From the NCBI GenBank assembly GCA_019054805.1, contig JAHQIY010000001.1:9748501-9812500 (forward strand): DNA of 64,000 nucleotides, given 5' to 3'. The first letter of the stretch is position 1. Each line of letters opens with the position of its first letter. The position numbers and the translations under genes are program-made. Under the pieces are notes generated by a model. The model was not told where the DNA came from and searched no databases. It saw nothing but the letters and a program-made list of their open reading frames with translations. This DNA is from Brachionus manjavacas. Its lineage: Eukaryota > Rotifera > Eurotatoria > Ploima > Brachionidae. Below, one piece after another: positions 1-13,600 of the stretch.

Positions 1-3000
1 TTGATCAAGATTATAACACATTTTACTTTGCTTTTTCTTCATTATTTTTAATCTCGAATTAGAGAATTTTTTTAAAATTTCAAGAAAAAATTAAAAAATA
101 TTAAAATTTTGTTGATCTTACCAAATTGCCCGATAGTGCAAATTTAAACATGCTTTTTAACTTGATGGTCCTTTTTTCTGAATTTCCTTTGTTCACAGTG
201 TTTACTCAATTTTAAACAAACGCTGCTGAATTCACCTTTAATATTTTTAAATTTGTGTGATTTATCTTAAAAGAACAATTTTCGTGCATTCACGTAAATC
301 GAATTCCTAATGAATATAGCAAAGTTTAAAAAAACAAGACAATTGAGTTTCCAAATTTTATTAAAAAAACGTTGAAAAAAAACAAGATTTCATTAAAAAA
401 TTAATTTAAAATATTTACATTTTTTTGGGAATTGTCAACTTTGATGTTTTAGACTATTATTTCGATTTGAACGACGAAAATAACTCTAATGTACCATTTA
501 AATAATTGCTTAGCTTCTGATCTTTAAAATAAGTCTCTTAAATTGGTTTATGTACTTGGAATTAGTCAATCACAGACCATTCCTTTGACATTTTAAAAAT
601 TTTCAATAAATTAAATCAAATTTTATTTATTTTTTTTCGATCTGACTGTGATTGACTTAAGAAAATAAAAATCAAATCAAATTTAAAAATTTTAGTTACT
701 TAAATCTAATAGAGAAGAAACTCTAAAAGTAAAAAACAATTCCGAATGCGTTTTTTTTTGCATAGATTTAGAAAAATTGAAGTTAGTTTTCGAGCTTTTT
801 GAACCATCACATTGTTTAATTTTATCTTGGATAGATTTTACACTGAGAATGTTGCTGGCGATCAAAGACATCTTAACTGAATCTATTTCATATCCATTAA
901 CAGTTATTAGTTATGTTCAAAATAATTTGGGCAGGTTTTGATGCGATTGATGAATACTGATGATTTTGGTATCCAAACTGGTTCTGTAGTAAGCTTTGTT
1001 TGAAAACAACAAATTTAAAAATGAAACGAAAATTCTCTTTTTGGTAATAATAAAAATAAAAAAAAATAAAATCTTGAATTTATATGCCCGGTTGTTTTAC
1101 ATTTCACCCATTCATTATGAGTGAGAATTAATTTGAATTTTCAATCTAAATTAACATATGAAATAACAATTTATCTCAACAAAAAGCTAGCTATTTAAAT
1201 TCTATTTTAAAATTTAAGGCCATCAAGAATTATCAAGCTTATAAATTAGACCATTCATATTTAGTAGGTCATCAAAAGAAACTCTGAAATTTTAACTATA
1301 AATTAAGTTAAAGCAAAAAAATTAAAGACCTAAATTTTCAGCATTCCAATCTTTTGAAAAAGGATCATAATTAAAAATTATGCTTCTTATTTTTAAACAA
1401 AGAATTTGAATTCGAAAATTATGCACTTTTATAGAAAAAATTAATTTAAAATTAAATAATTATTATTTTAATTAGGCATCTAAATTAGCTTCAAATTATT
1501 GAATAATTTAAGAAAAAATTTAAATAGTTTTTTTTTCAAAACAAAATTAATATTTCCCAGACAACAAATTCTGGTTGTCTCATCGTCATTCATCAAAAAT
1601 TTTTTGTAAATTCATCAGTTTTTTCGATGGAAAAGCGATGAGACTAAATTTTCAATGATTCACTCAAAAAAATAAAAAAAACTTGTCATCAACGATGAAA
1701 CATGATTAATTTTCACAGTACTCATTAAATTCAAAATTTGTAGACTAGATTTATTTTAAATTTATCAATAGAAAATCAACATCTTTTACTTTCTTGATAA
1801 AATTTCTGTAACTATTCAAGACTATTGTTGCTTCCTTACTATTTCTCCTTTCTTTCCTAAAAGGTTAAATACTAAATAACATAACACCTGTCATTTCTTA
1901 TTTTAATTTATCCTTTTTATTTTTTTCAATTTTTTTTGAATTTTAAAATCTAAAAGCTCGGTACAAAATATCAAATAATTAATGATTAAGGTTGTCAATT
2001 TTTTTTAAAGATAAATATTCCAATTTATTTTTAATTTTTAAAAAAATTTTTAAAGTTAAAGAATTCCTAAAATAAATTAATTTGAATCTTTTTTATTTTA
2101 ACATAAATTATTAGTTATTTCATGTTGCAAAAAAGAGGAGAAAGCTTCTTTTAAAATTTTATTAAATTTTACATTATTTTGATTCAAAGATGATTTAAAA
2201 TTTTAGAAGAAAAACTTCAAATTTTAGAAGAAATTTTTATCAGATTTTTACCTTTTAATGTACACTAAAAATATTTTCTTAAAATTTGATCCTAAAAACT
2301 CTTTTACCCTAAAAATCTAATTTTGCAAAATGAATAACAATTTATTAAGAAATTTAAGAAAAAAATTTAAAGATAAGATATTGTTTTATTTTACTGCTTC
2401 ATTCTCTAATTTAATTGAATTTTTTCAAAAAAGAAAAAAATGAACTTTCGCAGAATGAGTAAAATTTTAAAATTAAAATTTTAAATATTTAACATTCGAT
2501 TAATCCTAGAATGATAAAATCTGAATAAATATTAAGATAAGTAACTGAAATGAATTATGTTTTTGAATCAAAACCATCAATTTAATTAAAGCCTATGGTT
2601 TAAGCATTAAAATAAAATTTGAAAGAATCTTCCATTTATATTTATTATGTAAAACAAAAATTTAAAATAGGGTGTGTAAAAAGTGAATTTCGGCTCTATT
2701 TTATAGACCTTTTTTAATTCTTAGAAAAAAAACTTTCTATCAATTTTTAAAAACAAGACTTAATAAAATAGCTTCCATTTGTCTAAGCTTTATTATTTTT
2801 GCAAAGGACTAATGTTTGGTTTCTAGTTATAAATATCTGAAATTTAGTCACTATATATATATTTAGGTTGCTCAGTGAAAATAATTATTATGCCAAAAAT
2901 CAAGCTCGATTAGAATTTTTTAGCTTGAATTATTTCAAAATTATATTTTTTTCATTATTTTAAGATTTTTAAGGTAGTCATTAAATGACAGCATTGATAA

Positions 3001-3150
3001 TTCAATTTTTAGATTAAAAATTAGTCTAAGCTTCAATTTAAAATTAGTTCTAATAGCGATTCTCAAAGCAGCCTTAGCATAGCAATTAAAAAGGAAAAAT
3101 ATTTTGTTTAATTATTTTATTTGAACAAAAGACTAAACATTTTAAAATAT
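1..3150. other. AT-rich intergenic region, no gene recognised
   Basis: No open frame longer than about 60 codons and no family resemblance on either strand. The content is A/T homopolymer-rich sequence with a short (TA)n run near 2852. A weak 9-bp inverted repeat (GTCTCATCG at about 1577, CGATGAGAC at about 1635) lies next to a small hairpin around 1558-1580; this could be chance at this base composition. The right edge contains the 3' flank of RPL22. Confidence 0.6.
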
Positions 3151-3834
3151 TTAGCTTGATTCTTCTTCAGCTTCTTCATCTTGATCGATGTTGAAGTATC
3201 TAAGTTCATATTGATCTTTGGCATTGGCAATTACACGCAACCAATCTCTCAATTTGTTCTTTTTCAAGAATTTTTTGGTCAAATATTTTAAGTATCTTTA
3301 GAGCAAAAGAGTTAATTAGAGGAACACATTTTTTGTTCAGTAAAGTACCTTTTGGAGAATGGGATTTCGGAACTAACAACCAATTTTTGTTTGGTTCGCT
3401 CAACATTTACTTGTCCAGCCAATTGACCAGTTTTTCCATTGATTTTGATTCTTTCCAACAAGAATCGTTCCTAATAAGATTTGTATTTAAGTTAAAAATC
3501 ACCTCCGCAAGATAGGTTTCCCTGCAGGAACGAGGGAAGATAACCCTCACCCTGTATTTAGGCTCAATATAGTTACGGGGTGATCGTCTACTTCAGAATC
3601 TCGCGCTTGCAGGGCTTGCTTTAATTCAACTTACAAAGCTGACCATATCCAAGATACCATCTTCGACTGGATGAGTGCAATCAAGGGTAAATCTCAAACT
3701 CAATTTCTTCTTTTTTTGGCCTTTTTGAACTTTTTTAACTTGGCTCGGCTTTTTGGTTGCTACTTTCTGTCCAAATAATTTAAATTAGCCTTTTATTTGA
3801 CCAATTGCTGGTTATTTAAACTTACTGGGGCCAT
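3151..3834 (-). CDS. RPL22: 60S ribosomal protein L22 (eL22), four exons
   Basis: Component of the large cytosolic ribosomal subunit. On the minus strand the exons are 3834-3826 (only Met-Ala-Pro), 3766-3635, 3470-3349 and 3295-3151, giving 135 residues, close to the usual 120-130 of the family. Introns are GT-AG and the reading frame closes exactly. Visible family hallmarks are [17 protein letters not shown], the KINGKTG loop, [29 protein letters not shown] and a YELRYFNI segment followed by an acidic C-terminus (DEEAEEES). A Lys/Gln-rich N-terminus precedes the conserved core, as in other animals. A first exon holding only the first three codons is typical of ribosomal protein genes. The gene diverges from the TMEM205-like gene 480 bp away. 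The 164-nt second intron is unusually GC-rich and is listed separately. Confidence 0.95.
3500..3630 (-). ncRNA. candidate structured RNA inside RPL22 intron 2
   Basis: This intron segment is far richer in G+C than any other intron here and is not coding. Read in the direction of RPL22, it can fold as an outer pairing GCAAG...CTTGC and CCCTGCA...TGCAGGG, an inner hairpin CACCCCGTA/TACAGGGTG (one G-U pair) and a hairpin with stem TTCCCT/AGGGAA. Ribosomal-protein introns of animals commonly host snoRNAs, so this is a plausible intron-encoded RNA. I could not place convincing C/D boxes or an H box plus ACA tail, so the class is unknown. A short transposon relic is the main alternative. Confidence 0.35.
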
Positions 3835-4313
3835 TTTATCTTGATTAATTTGGATTTGTTAAATTCAAATTCAATTTTACTTCTGACTAAAAACTCCTCG
3901 TTTTTCTAAATGTGAATTCAAAGATATTTAATATTTGCTATGTATGTAGATTTGTTTTTTGGGCCTCCTCAAAAAAAAATTAAAAAATTAAAATATCAGT
4001 GCAAAATGCAGACTGAGCAAAAAATTTAACTTAAATTTTTAAATACTTAACATTAACTTAGTCTTAAAATCGATCAAGTTATCATAGTCTCCTTATTCGA
4101 TTTTTAGCTTGAACCACATAAACTATTTTAACAAGAAATTAATATTAAGTTTTGTTGATGAATTCAAAATCTCTATTATTTACAGTTGCACTTAGAATTC
4201 TTCAATGAAAAGTTAATTATATCACGATGTTAGTGCATGCAACTCATTTGTTTCAAAAACGTTTAATTTTAGATTACATAACTAAGATAAAGCTTACTTT
4301 TCAGTCGCGAAAA

Positions 4314-5049
4314 ATGGGAAAAACAATTAGCTTATTGTACGATGTAACTGGTCATCTTTATGACAAACATTACCCAAAAAACAGGTGAAAATCAACCTTT
4401 TTTACGCTTAAGTTTAGGTTTTATTTCAATTTTATTTTAAGTTTGCTAAGACCTTCATATCTCTGGTCAGCCACACTGATGGCTCTTCTTGGATACAAGT
4501 TAATTGACCAAAAATTACAGCCATCATCTTCATCAAATAATTTGATTTTTCTCTTTGGCTTGGGATCTAATCTTGGAATGAACATTTGGATTTCATTTGT
4601 TTCTGGTAAAATTAATCAAAAATTTATAATTGAATTTAACTTAATTAAAAAAAGGTATGACTATGATAAGATTGTTGCCTCGTCATCAATTTGGCATTGT
4701 TCAATCCAATCTATTTCCCAAGTTTTTTTTTCTTACATCTACGTTCAGTTTTGGTAGTTTGTATTCGTATTTGAAAGTAAATCCGATTTCTAGTTGGAGT
4801 GGTGACAAAAGCGTCTTAGGATGCTTTTTAGGTGGTTCATTTGCCTTGAATCTCATCAATTTGGTATGGTTCAACAAAAAGACTATCGATTACAATCTAA
4901 AGATGCATCAGATAGAGAAAAATGCTGGTGTTGGTATCACTATTATTGGTCAACTAAAGCAACAGAGTAAGGTTGAGAGTGATCCGGTAAGTCTAAATTT
5001 TGGGGCATCGTTTTCAAAAATTTTAAGAGAATTTCAAAATAATTATTAA
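4314..5049 (+). CDS. TMEM205-like integral membrane protein, three exons
   Basis: Exons 4314-4384, 4442-4605 and 4655-5049 join in frame to 209 residues (human TMEM205 is 189). The match to TMEM205 lies in the segment GMNIWISFVSG followed, across the second intron, by RLLPRHQFGIVQSNLFPKFF, which keeps both the spacing and the residues of the family (domain of unknown function DUF4149). Hydrophobic segments occur around LIFLFGLGSNLGMNIWISF, the Phe-rich FFLTSTFSFGSLYSYL and GCFLGGSFALNLINLVWF, so three or more membrane spans are likely. The family's C-terminal part is poorly matched. A good donor (gtaagt) at 4989 leaves open an alternative last exon that I could not find. The start is the first ATG after a TTTCAG acceptor-like site at 4303, possibly a 5' UTR intron or trans-splice site. 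The molecular function of TMEM205 is poorly defined. Confidence 0.75.
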
Positions 5050-5807
5050 TTTTATCAAATCAATGATCTAGAATATTATGATTATCAGCAGATTGTTCTC
5101 TAGTTTACGAATCATGTGATTTTGGTAGAAGTTTTAATTTGAATTTTTATGTTCTGATTTAATTTTTAAAAGTTTAAATTTTTTAGCTTAATTTTTTTTT
5201 TATCAAAAAGTTAAACTTATTTTAAAAACTAAGTTTTAGCATTAAATTCTAAAGTGAATACATTAGAATTTAAAGTTTTCATCTTTTTGACTTAAATTTG
5301 AATATAAATAAGCTTTGTGAGTTTCAGTACAAAAATGAGTAAAAATTATATGATGATATTTTTTTTTAAAGCTCTACAAGCATGTAAATACATGTAAATA
5401 ACACTGTTACATTTAATTAATATTTAAAAAAATGAAAAAAAAATGCTTTTATTTTGATCTCTGATTTTTTATTTTTATTATTTTATACTGATGATAAATC
5501 AAAAAAACAAAATTTAAATTTAAATTTAATTTTTTATTTCCTAAAAGGAATATCAATTGGCAAAGAAAAATTTTCGAATTTATCACTCATTTTCGTTGAC
5601 AGCAAACACTTTATCTTTCGCTTCAACTTTGGCTCAATTCTACTTATTGGCAAATGGAAATTATTTCTCGTTGTAAAAATTGAATTTTCAATTAATAAAA
5701 TATTTTATTAAAAATAATCGAAAATTTTTTAAAATAATAGTAGAACAATAACAAAATTAATGTAAATAAATCTTTTAAAATTAAATCACATAATTTTTTT
5801 TTAATTT
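5050..5807. other. convergent 3' intergenic region
   Basis: Region between two convergent genes, TMEM205-like (+) and DECR1 (-). It is A/T-rich, with a tandem-like CATGTAAATA repeat near 5390. An 85-codon open frame at 5454-5711 is low-complexity (Phe/Leu/Lys) and resembles no family, so I do not call it a gene. Confidence 0.6.
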
Positions 5808-7021
<1,214 letters not shown>

Positions 7022-7697
7022 ATTGAATTTTTTCTTTGATTATAAATTATATTTTCTAAAAATTTAAAATAAAACATCTATATGTTCATTGCTTAACATT
7101 TTAATTATTTTTAATCAAAAATATTTGCAATTTTATTAAGATTCAAAGTCTAAAAATTATCATTTAAAAAAGCTGAAAATAATTATGGGCAAAAATTTTT
7201 GGATTTTTATTTTGAGGCAAGTGTCAGAATAGAAAAATTAAAACAAATGATACACTTTAAGAAATAATTTCAAAAAGTTTATCAACAAATTTTACAAAGA
7301 CCAATTTTTTTGTGTCAAGATAAAATATAGAGATTTTTGACAATTCTTGTTTCGTTAATTTTTTTTACCTTCTAACAATTGATTAGATGAAAATAAAAAT
7401 AGAAAAAAAAATTTATTCATTTTTTTTTTACTTTATTTTTCTTATTTTTAAAAGAATAAAACTTAATTCCAACTCTCAATTGCAGAACAATATCAAAGTG
7501 CAATTTAATTTGAGAGATTATTGATCTTATTTGTTGTAACTATGGAAACATGATTAGACCTTGAATGTCAAGGACAATACTTTTAATGAAAATATTTTTC
7601 AAAAATATGAAAACTAAACCTTATTGAGAACTAAAAAAATTATATTTTTTTGGAAAATAAATTCAAAAACTGAATAATCAATAAAAAAATTGATAAA
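7022..7697. promoter_or_regulatory. bidirectional upstream region between DECR1 and DYNC2H1
   Basis: 676 bp separating two divergent start codons, so both promoters must lie here. It is A/T-rich throughout and I see no convincing TATA box, X-box (ciliary RFX site) or other named element. A palindrome-aware search for RFX sites would be informative, given that DYNC2H1 is a ciliary gene. Confidence 0.4.
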
Positions 7698-10600
7698 ATG
7701 TCAGATGACATTAGAAAAGCGTTCATATTGAACACAGCAGCAAATTTTTTCAGCAAAGATCCTTCGGAATTCGAGAGATATGGTTCAGATAAAAATTTAT
7801 CTAAATTTCTGGACGATTTGAGTGTGTTAACATTGGTAATAAGCTATCATAAAGACATAATTTTCACAACTAAAGTAAACATTTTATAAAAAAAAAATAA
7901 ATTTAATAAAATTTTTGTATTCTCTAAAGCTGGACAACATAAATGCTCTTCACGGAAAAATCCTTGCCTTTTTTAAGGCCAAAGAAGAAGCAATTACACC
8001 TAACAATATGAAAAGCAATATTTTGATATCATCAATTGTTGACTCGCCAATCGATACTCTTTTTTATCTAATTCACAACCTTTATTCTCCAGTAATTCAA
8101 TCTCAACAAAGCAGATCAAATACCAGAGGCATTGACGCCTATGATTCAAAATTAACCAACACTTTGGCCGATTTGGAATCAAATTTAAAAATGGCTATCC
8201 GTCGATCAGAGCATGGCGACTCGAAGCGAAGCGCTCTTTCGCCACTTGATGAAATTCAATATTGGGCAGACATGAGTGAAAAAGGAAAATCAAAAGAAGT
8301 GCAAGATAGAGCGGCGTTTTTCTATGATGAATTTAAACAACTAATTCCGCATTTTAAAAAAATTGATTCTTGTCCAGTAAATGACATTTTGGAAACCATT
8401 GAAGCAACTCAAGACTCCTATGATTATATCTGGCAGCAGATTGACTATGAGCCTCCATATTCCCAGGACAGAATGATCAATTTGCTGGAAATAACTGGAA
8501 TGACCATTCTAAAAGCCTTGTTGAATAAACTTACCAAATTAAAACCATTTGAAGACACTTACACTGATGTCAAGGAATTGTTAAAGCATTCAATATCAGT
8601 CTGTGAAAGATGGATAGAAGTGTGTCAAAATTTGACAGGTCGCATATGGAAACGAAGCCAGACCCATAGATGGGAGAATGATCCGTTTGTACCTGTGTCA
8701 ATTGAAAAATACTGCAAAAGATTAAGTGAAGTTTTGCGAATACGCTCAGCAAAAGAACAATATGGAATACTGCTAAAGACTGTAAAAGATGATCAAAGTG
8801 ATGATTCTAAAAATCCTGGTTTTGGCCATTTTGATTCGATTGATCCCTTACAATATAATCCATTCACCGAACCGGCTTGGCAAGAGGCTATTCAAAATTA
8901 TGATAGATCTATGAATTATGTTGACCAGAAAACAGCCCAAATACTAAAAGCTCATTTAAGACAAGCTCAGTCAAATCCACGACAATTGCTTGCCGAATTT
9001 CTGAGATATTCGGATTTGATTAGAAGAGAACGAGTCAAGAATGAGCTCACTTCTGAAAGGTTTTTTCTTTTTTGCTGATTTAAAATTAATAATTATCTAA
9101 TTAATATTATTATTTATAATTAATTATTAAAATAATAATAATAAATATCTAAATAATTATTATTAATTTTTAGAGAGATATTGATTGGACAATTGGAAAC
9201 ATTTTGTAAACAATTAAATGAAGAATTAACTTATTACCTAAAATCGACTAAAAGTGCGCCTAAAGGAAAAAATATGACCAATACCATTCGGACCATAGTG
9301 TGGATAACTCAAAGTGAAAATACGGTAAATTAGATTATTAAATCATTACATGGATTTGTTATATGGGCGCACATTTTTTTTTTAACGCGCATACAAAATT
9401 TTAAGGAACATGGGTTTTTTTAACAAACACCAACTTTTTAACGCACATCTAAATGTAAACACATTAAAAAAAACAAAAAAATTATGTCTTTAAATATTTA
9501 TTAAAATAAAATCAGGCGACACGAGTTTTTTTTAAATAAACCTTTTAAATTTAAATAGATGCGTCCAAATTTTAATTTTTTCCTATTAAATAAACCGATT
9601 TTTTTTTCTAATGTGCGTTGAAATTATTTTAAAAATGTGCGCTTGCAAGTTTTTGATGCGTTGTTCAGTAAATGTCTGTTTAATAGAAAAATTTGTGCGA
9701 CGGAATTTCGGAATGTGCGTTTAATTTTTTTTGTATGTGCGGTGGTTAGGCACACCCATCATAATTAAATTTAAATCATTTAATTCAATCATGATTTTTA
9801 TTAATTCATTTAATTTGGTTCATTTAATTTTAAAGACCATATAACTATGCATAGAATTTGAAGTGTATTTAATTTAAATAAGAAATCATAGATTATTAAT
9901 TAACAAAAAAGATATAGGAAAGAATTTATTTTTAATCTAAATCAAAAGCAAAGAATTTCAAATATTTAATAACATATTGATAAGTTTAAATCAGACTTGT
10001 GCAAAAATTACAAAATAAATCATTGCTAAGTAATTTCAAAGTCAAGTCAAATAACTGGACTTGAAAAAAATTTTTGAATGACTTTTGAATAACTCTGATT
10101 TGAATTCATAGAAAAAGAATCACAGCCCGAATCTTGAGATCCTAGTAAATTCATGTCTAAAATTTAATTTTTCAATTGTCAAAATTTTTGGTCAGCATTT
10201 TCTTCGATACCGAGAAGGACTAAGCATTTCAAATGATGTTTTTTGATTAATCTATCTCATAGATATCATCTTTAACCCAACTTTTCTATTCACCGATTAG
10301 CCTAAAAATTATGGTTTTAAATAATTTTATTTCATTAAAAAAAGATTTTTAAAAATTTTATTTAAATTAGAGATAATTTAAGATAATTTTATCATGTTTG
10401 CAATTTTTACCAAGCATCTTGTCGACAAACTGGTACTATTTCATAGGCGAATTATTCTTAATCAAAAACATTACCAAAAATTGGTCACACAATGAAAAAC
10501 CGCTAGATTTTTCTGATAAAAAGGCTAAAGAATCGGGATTATTTTTTTTAATCTTTAAAGTCTAAGTAATATATCAATCGAGTCATATTTTCCAAATGAT

Positions 10601-13600
10601 TTGACAATTTTTATGATAACCTCTGAGTTTCTCTGATAGTTTGACAAAAATAAAGTTTTCTAAATAAATCACAATTTTTAAATTTGCATTTCATAGCTGA
10701 AATTCATTAAATCTAAAGCTAAAAATATGAATAAATATTTTTCATTTTTATTTTTAAAAATTAATCAATTCTTTTTCAGCTTCATGAAATTAACAGAAAT
10801 ACGGAGTTTTTTTTGCATGATGTAGCCGGATACAAAAAATTCGAGTCTAATACAGCTAATTTGCTCAGCGAATTCAAAAGAGCCAAGCATGAATATTTTC
10901 AAGACTGGTGTGAGACAACCATTTCAAATATAAGCGATTCCAATTCAAACTTAAGCTTGGAAACGAATGGAAAATTGATGGAATTAAATCATAAAGATGG
11001 AAAATTGGAAATTTTGTATGGTGACAAATTGATTACATTATTGAGAGAAATTAGACAACTACAATCATATGGTTTTAAAATTCCCTTAAAAATAGACGAG
11101 TGTGCTAAAGTTGGGCAAAAATTCCAAAAGCATGCCATGATTTTGAAGCAGTTAGCTCACTTTTATAATTCGATAGATAAACAAATGCTTCCGTGTCAAC
11201 AATCAATGATGCTTGAGAGTGCTTTACATTTTGAAAAGCTAATAAAAAATCCCAAAGGTTCAAAGAGTTCATCGGGTCAAATTACATGGGACAATCCGGA
11301 AGATTTAGAGCGCTATACTTTAACTCTACAGTCAGCCGCCGAAAAACTTTCCACAGAAAATAGAAAGCTTAGAAAACTACACCAAAAAATACTTGATATT
11401 GCTTTGACTCTCATGAACACAGATTTATTGCGACAATTGCCGAAATGGAAAGACAATTTGCATGAAATAAGACAAATAATGAATGAAGCAGTTCAAATGG
11501 GGTTCTCCGAGGCCAACATGAAACCCTGGCAAGCACACTGGGACAGACAATTATACAAGGTTTTGGAGTACCAGTACCAACTCGGTTTGGATACATTGAA
11601 CGAAAATATGCCAGAAATTAAGATTGAATTGACTTTTAGGCAAAAAATTCAGTTTCGTCCTCCAATTGAAGAAATAAAATCTCGCTATTATAGGGACATG
11701 AAGAGATTCATTTCGATTCCTTATAATTTTAAAGGTGTTAATGAAACAAAAAAAAATCTAATCTATCAAACAATAGTTGAGAGAAATGCACCAGGTCTTA
11801 TGCACTGCTTTTTGAGAAGTCAAGATTTGTTTAAAGCTTTAATGAATGTAACAGATATGTTCAAAGATTTTGTTGTTCTTGGGCAAGTTGATATAGAAGA
11901 TTTGGTCGAGAAGAATCTCAAAGATGTCAGTGATTGGGAAGTAAATTTTCGCGCTCTAAAACAAAAAGGACGAGAAGTTGAAAAGCTTCCAAAGTAAGAT
12001 TTTTTTTCTAACTTTATTTTTAGTATAATCTTTACTTCTTCTAACTTCAACTCATTGTAGAGCATAGGGTGTCGAATAAATTAAAATATTGTCTCATTTT
12101 CAATTTTTTCAAATTTGAATTTTCTCTTTCTTATCAATAACTAGAAAATTTTATTATTCTAAATAAAAAAAATTTAACACTGAGGTACTAAAAAAAATTT
12201 GTTTACCCTTGTGAAATTTGGTTATCCCTTAAATGCGGAAAATCGAGATTGTAATGAATTTTGATATTCTATAATGCGGAATCTAAAAAACTAATGATGA
12301 TGGTTATTGAAACTATTGATGGCTCGGTAATTCAAATGGTTGTTTTTAAAACAACTAAGAAAAATACAAAAAGACTTGGTAGAATTTTTGATTACACTTC
12401 AGCATGTTGATAAGATTTTAAATAATAATCATTTGATTGATGAAAATGTGTTTTAAGTTTTTCGATGATAAAGATGTTTATTTATAAAACTATACGAGTA
12501 TGGCAAATAACTACTTATTTTGTATTGAACCATTATGTTTAAAACCTTTAAGCTTGAACTGTGAAATTTATTCACATACTTAATGATCATTAATTGATCT
12601 GGGCGTCACGTTTTCACGTAACTTAAAATTTTCTATTCACATTAAAAATCAAGTGAACAGGGCTACAGGAATTCTCGGCCAGTTGAAAAGATCATTTAGA
12701 TATTGGACCATAGATACCTGCAGGACCCTCTATTGTGCCTACGTAAGACCCCACCTGGAATATGCCGCTGTTGTCTGGTCCCCACCCTAGCAAGAAAGAC
12801 GCAAAGATGCTCGAGCAGGTGCAGAGAAGGGCTACCAAACTGGTGCCCAGCATTAGAAACTGGCGCTACGAAGACCGTCTAGCCGTCCTTAGACTAACTC
12901 CCCTTAATGAGCGCCGTGTTCGAGGAGACCTGATACAGATGTTCAAACTCACCAAAGGCATCAACGAAGTGAGCTGGGTGAACCCCCCAGTTTCCGCAAG
13001 TTCACTATCCCAACCCGGACCCGCCAGAGGTATCAGAGGTCATGCAAGAAGATTGTCCGGCCAGGCTTCCACCAAATGTCTACAACGGGCAAACACATTC
13101 ACCAACAGGATAGTCAACGAGTGGAACGCCTTGCCAGTTACAGTGACAGACGCCGACTCCGTCAACAAGTTCAAGAATGGATACGATGTATTCCGGACTA
13201 GTCAACAATCCTGAAGATGAACATTATTTATAAAATTTTTCTCTTACAGCTTTTTCTATCGAGAATCTTAACTCTTACTTTGACCTAAAAATTTTAAACA
13301 GGATATTTTTTTTTTTTCAGTACTTTCTATGTGTTATGTGCAAGGAGCTACCATAGGTGACCTCCTAGTAGGTCATCTCCGCAAGCTAGTCTTGCTGTAG
13401 CTTATATATATTATTATTATTATTATTAATGCCTAAAGCCAAATGTAACAAAAAAATTGTAAGTCAACTTGGTTTATGGTTTTGCTCGGACTTGTGCCAA
13501 AAATAATTTTTTTTTAAATTAAAATTTTGCCGTCAATTAGATTTACTTGATTAAATTAATTAATAAATTAAATTTTTCCACAAATATATCTATAATTTAA

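Noticed and set aside
3333..3515. 60-codon plus-strand frame
   Set aside because: It lies opposite the RPL22 exon and is its antisense shadow.
5454..5711. 85-codon plus-strand frame between TMEM205-like and DECR1
   Set aside because: Low-complexity Phe/Leu/Lys/Asn composition, no family resemblance, no splice partners; expected by chance in A/T-rich DNA.
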